Positions 63,102-64,000 of a stretch of 64,000 bases of DNA are shown in pieces. The notes below the pieces were generated by a model, which saw only the letters and a program-made list of their open reading frames with translations, was not told where the DNA came from and searched no databases. The first letter of the stretch is position 1. Every line of letters starts with the position of its first letter. The DNA is from Thalassoroseus pseudoceratinae (lineage in GTDB: Bacteria > Planctomycetota > Planctomycetia > Planctomycetales > Planctomycetaceae), in contig NZ_JAALXT010000003.1 in NCBI RefSeq assembly GCF_011634775.1, forward strand, positions 558,001 through 622,000. The letters run 5' to 3'. The position numbers were made by a program, and so were the translations under genes.

Positions 63102-64000
63102 ATGACTTTGCATTTGTCCCCTTTGTTGATAACACTCGCGTTGAGTTTGCTGTCTGTACCGCTGCTGAAAGCGACAACGGCGGCTCGCGGCACAACATTG
63201 ACCGGTGCGGTCGGCTGGGCCTGGGCCGCTTGGTTGGCGTGGACCTCAACCTGGATCATCGAATTCACGCGACCGTCCGCAACCATGCTCACGGAACTTG
63301 GCTGGTACGCTGCGACGCTATTATCCGTGTGCCCTGCTCTGTTCATCTTGGGGGCGAAGCGGCCGGGATCGCGGGTCTGGACGGTGTTCGTCGTAGTTCC
63401 GTTCTTACTCGTCTTTACCTGGCCAATCCTGGCGGACTGGGTTCGCGACTCCACATTGCGTTCGTTTCAGTTGGAACTGCCAATGCGACTCGGGTACGCG
63501 TTGGTCTTGGTGATGGGATTCGGAAATTACGTGGGAACCCGCTGGACGATTCCGGCAATCGTGATTGGAATTGCCTGTGGTTGGGTGATGTGGACCTTTG
63601 ACGGCCGTGCTTTCGAGGCGGGAATCGATAACGTATCGCCAATTCGCACAGTTCCGGTCTGCCTCTTATGTATTGCCGGTCTACTGATTTGGGGAATCAG
63701 CCGTCAACCGAATGTGCCGAAATCCGGACTTGATCGATTTTGGGAGTCATACCGAAACGCCTTTGGTGTGGTCTGGGCCGTTCGATTTATGGAGCGAGTG
63801 AATGCGATGGCGGAAAAAGAACAGTGGGTCGCCCGCTGGGAATTGGATCGCATTGTCTGGCAGGAGGCGACAGCAGAAGAACGCGAAGAGACTGCTCAGA
63901 AAATGGAGGCAACGGTCCGTTGGCTCGGTCGCCGGTTCGCGAACCCCGAATGGATCGACCGTCAACTTCAAACCGTTGAGACCACGGTTCCATCAACTGA
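63102..64000 (+). CDS. Multi-pass membrane protein, 3' end outside the window
   Basis: 299 codons are visible from ATG 63102, with no stop before the window edge. Seven or so hydrophobic helices cover residues 5-205 (LLITLALSLLSVPLL, LFILGAKRPG and VWTVFVVVPFLLVFTWPIL among them), followed by a charged cytoplasmic segment (RFMERVNAMAEKEQ) and a Glu/Arg-rich helix. A competing 257-codon frame starting at 62828 gives no coherent product. Family not recognised. Confidence 0.75.
   Translation, partial: MTLHLSPLLITLALSLLSVPLLKATTAARGTTLTGAVGWAWAAWLAWTSTWIIEFTRPSATMLTELGWYAATLLSVCPALFILGAKRPGSRVWTVFVVVPFLLVFTWPILADWVRDSTLRSFQLELPMRLGYALVLVMGFGNYVGTRWTIPAIVIGIACGWVMWTFDGRAFEAGIDNVSPIRTVPVCLLCIAGLLIWGISRQPNVPKSGLDRFWESYRNAFGVVWAVRFMERVNAMAEKEQWVARWELDRIVWQEATAEEREETAQKMEATVRWLGRRFANPEWIDRQLQTVETTVPST

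Noticed and set aside
62828-63601. 257-codon open frame on the plus strand
   Set aside because: It overlaps in another phase the membrane protein starting at 63102, which has a sensible helix pattern and continues off the window.
1-64000. CRISPR array, tRNA, rRNA, insertion sequence or prophage
   Set aside because: Read for repeats with regular spacing, cloverleaf ends, transposase motifs and integrase sites; none found.

Overview
The window looks like ordinary chromosome of a planctomycete, probably from the order Planctomycetales. The evidence is family content: two loci pairing DUF1549/DUF1553 cytochrome-like proteins with Tat-exported DUF1501 proteins, a sulfatase, Gfo/Idh/MocA oxidoreductases, a Ser/Thr kinase with a single membrane segment, and many long secreted proteins of unknown function. 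I see no insertion sequence, prophage, CRISPR array, rRNA or tRNA. Genes alternate in short blocks on both strands. The genus is not deducible from what I can see.

Layout. Positions 1-6.4 kb hold a truncated conserved gene, a thioredoxin-TPR protein, purL, tyrA and an aldose-1-epimerase-like gene. Positions 6.6-18.2 kb hold a HEAT/TPR protein, a sulfatase, a metallophosphoesterase, a PAP2 phosphatase and a large thioredoxin-like lipoprotein. Positions 18.2-20.9 kb hold the translation operon rpsB-tsf-pyrH, without frr. Positions 21-27.7 kb hold a triple zinc-ribbon protein, a KDPG-aldolase/Nudix cluster, rnhA, infA, a small Flp-type pilin and folK. Positions 27.8-36.3 kb hold a MocA-type oxidoreductase and a co-directional run of ECF sigma factor, anti-sigma factor, helical secreted protein, DUF1549/1553 protein and DUF1501 protein, facing a small secreted protein across a palindrome-rich gap. 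Positions 36.4-47.3 kb hold a DUF2891 protein, gyrA, an LRR membrane protein, a Ser/Thr kinase, a second MocA-type protein and glpK. Positions 47.4-53.3 kb hold the second DUF1549/DUF1501 pair, a tandem lipoprotein duplication and a di-haem cytochrome c peroxidase. Positions 53.5-61.1 kb hold the most interesting locus: a zinc-ribbon/His-Ser-rich/Tudor-like membrane protein, a MacB/FtsX-type ABC transporter, two DUF3299-like proteins and two secreted paralogues whose mature ends begin Cys-Pro-Phe-Cys. Positions 61.2-64 kb hold hisC, a cysteine-rich secreted repeat protein and a membrane protein running off the window.

How parts work together. rpsB, tsf and pyrH share one direction and a good sigma70-like promoter. 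The sigma/anti-sigma pair overlap by four bases and probably control themselves and perhaps the downstream surface proteins. The ABC/DUF3299/CPFC block ends in a clear terminator, and its second half begins with an 18-base perfect palindrome. It may be an envelope metal or thiol system, but this is inference. Several start codons are TTG or GTG (gyrA, the sigma factor, the DUF2891 gene, folK, the HEAT protein), each chosen from a Shine-Dalgarno match where one is visible.
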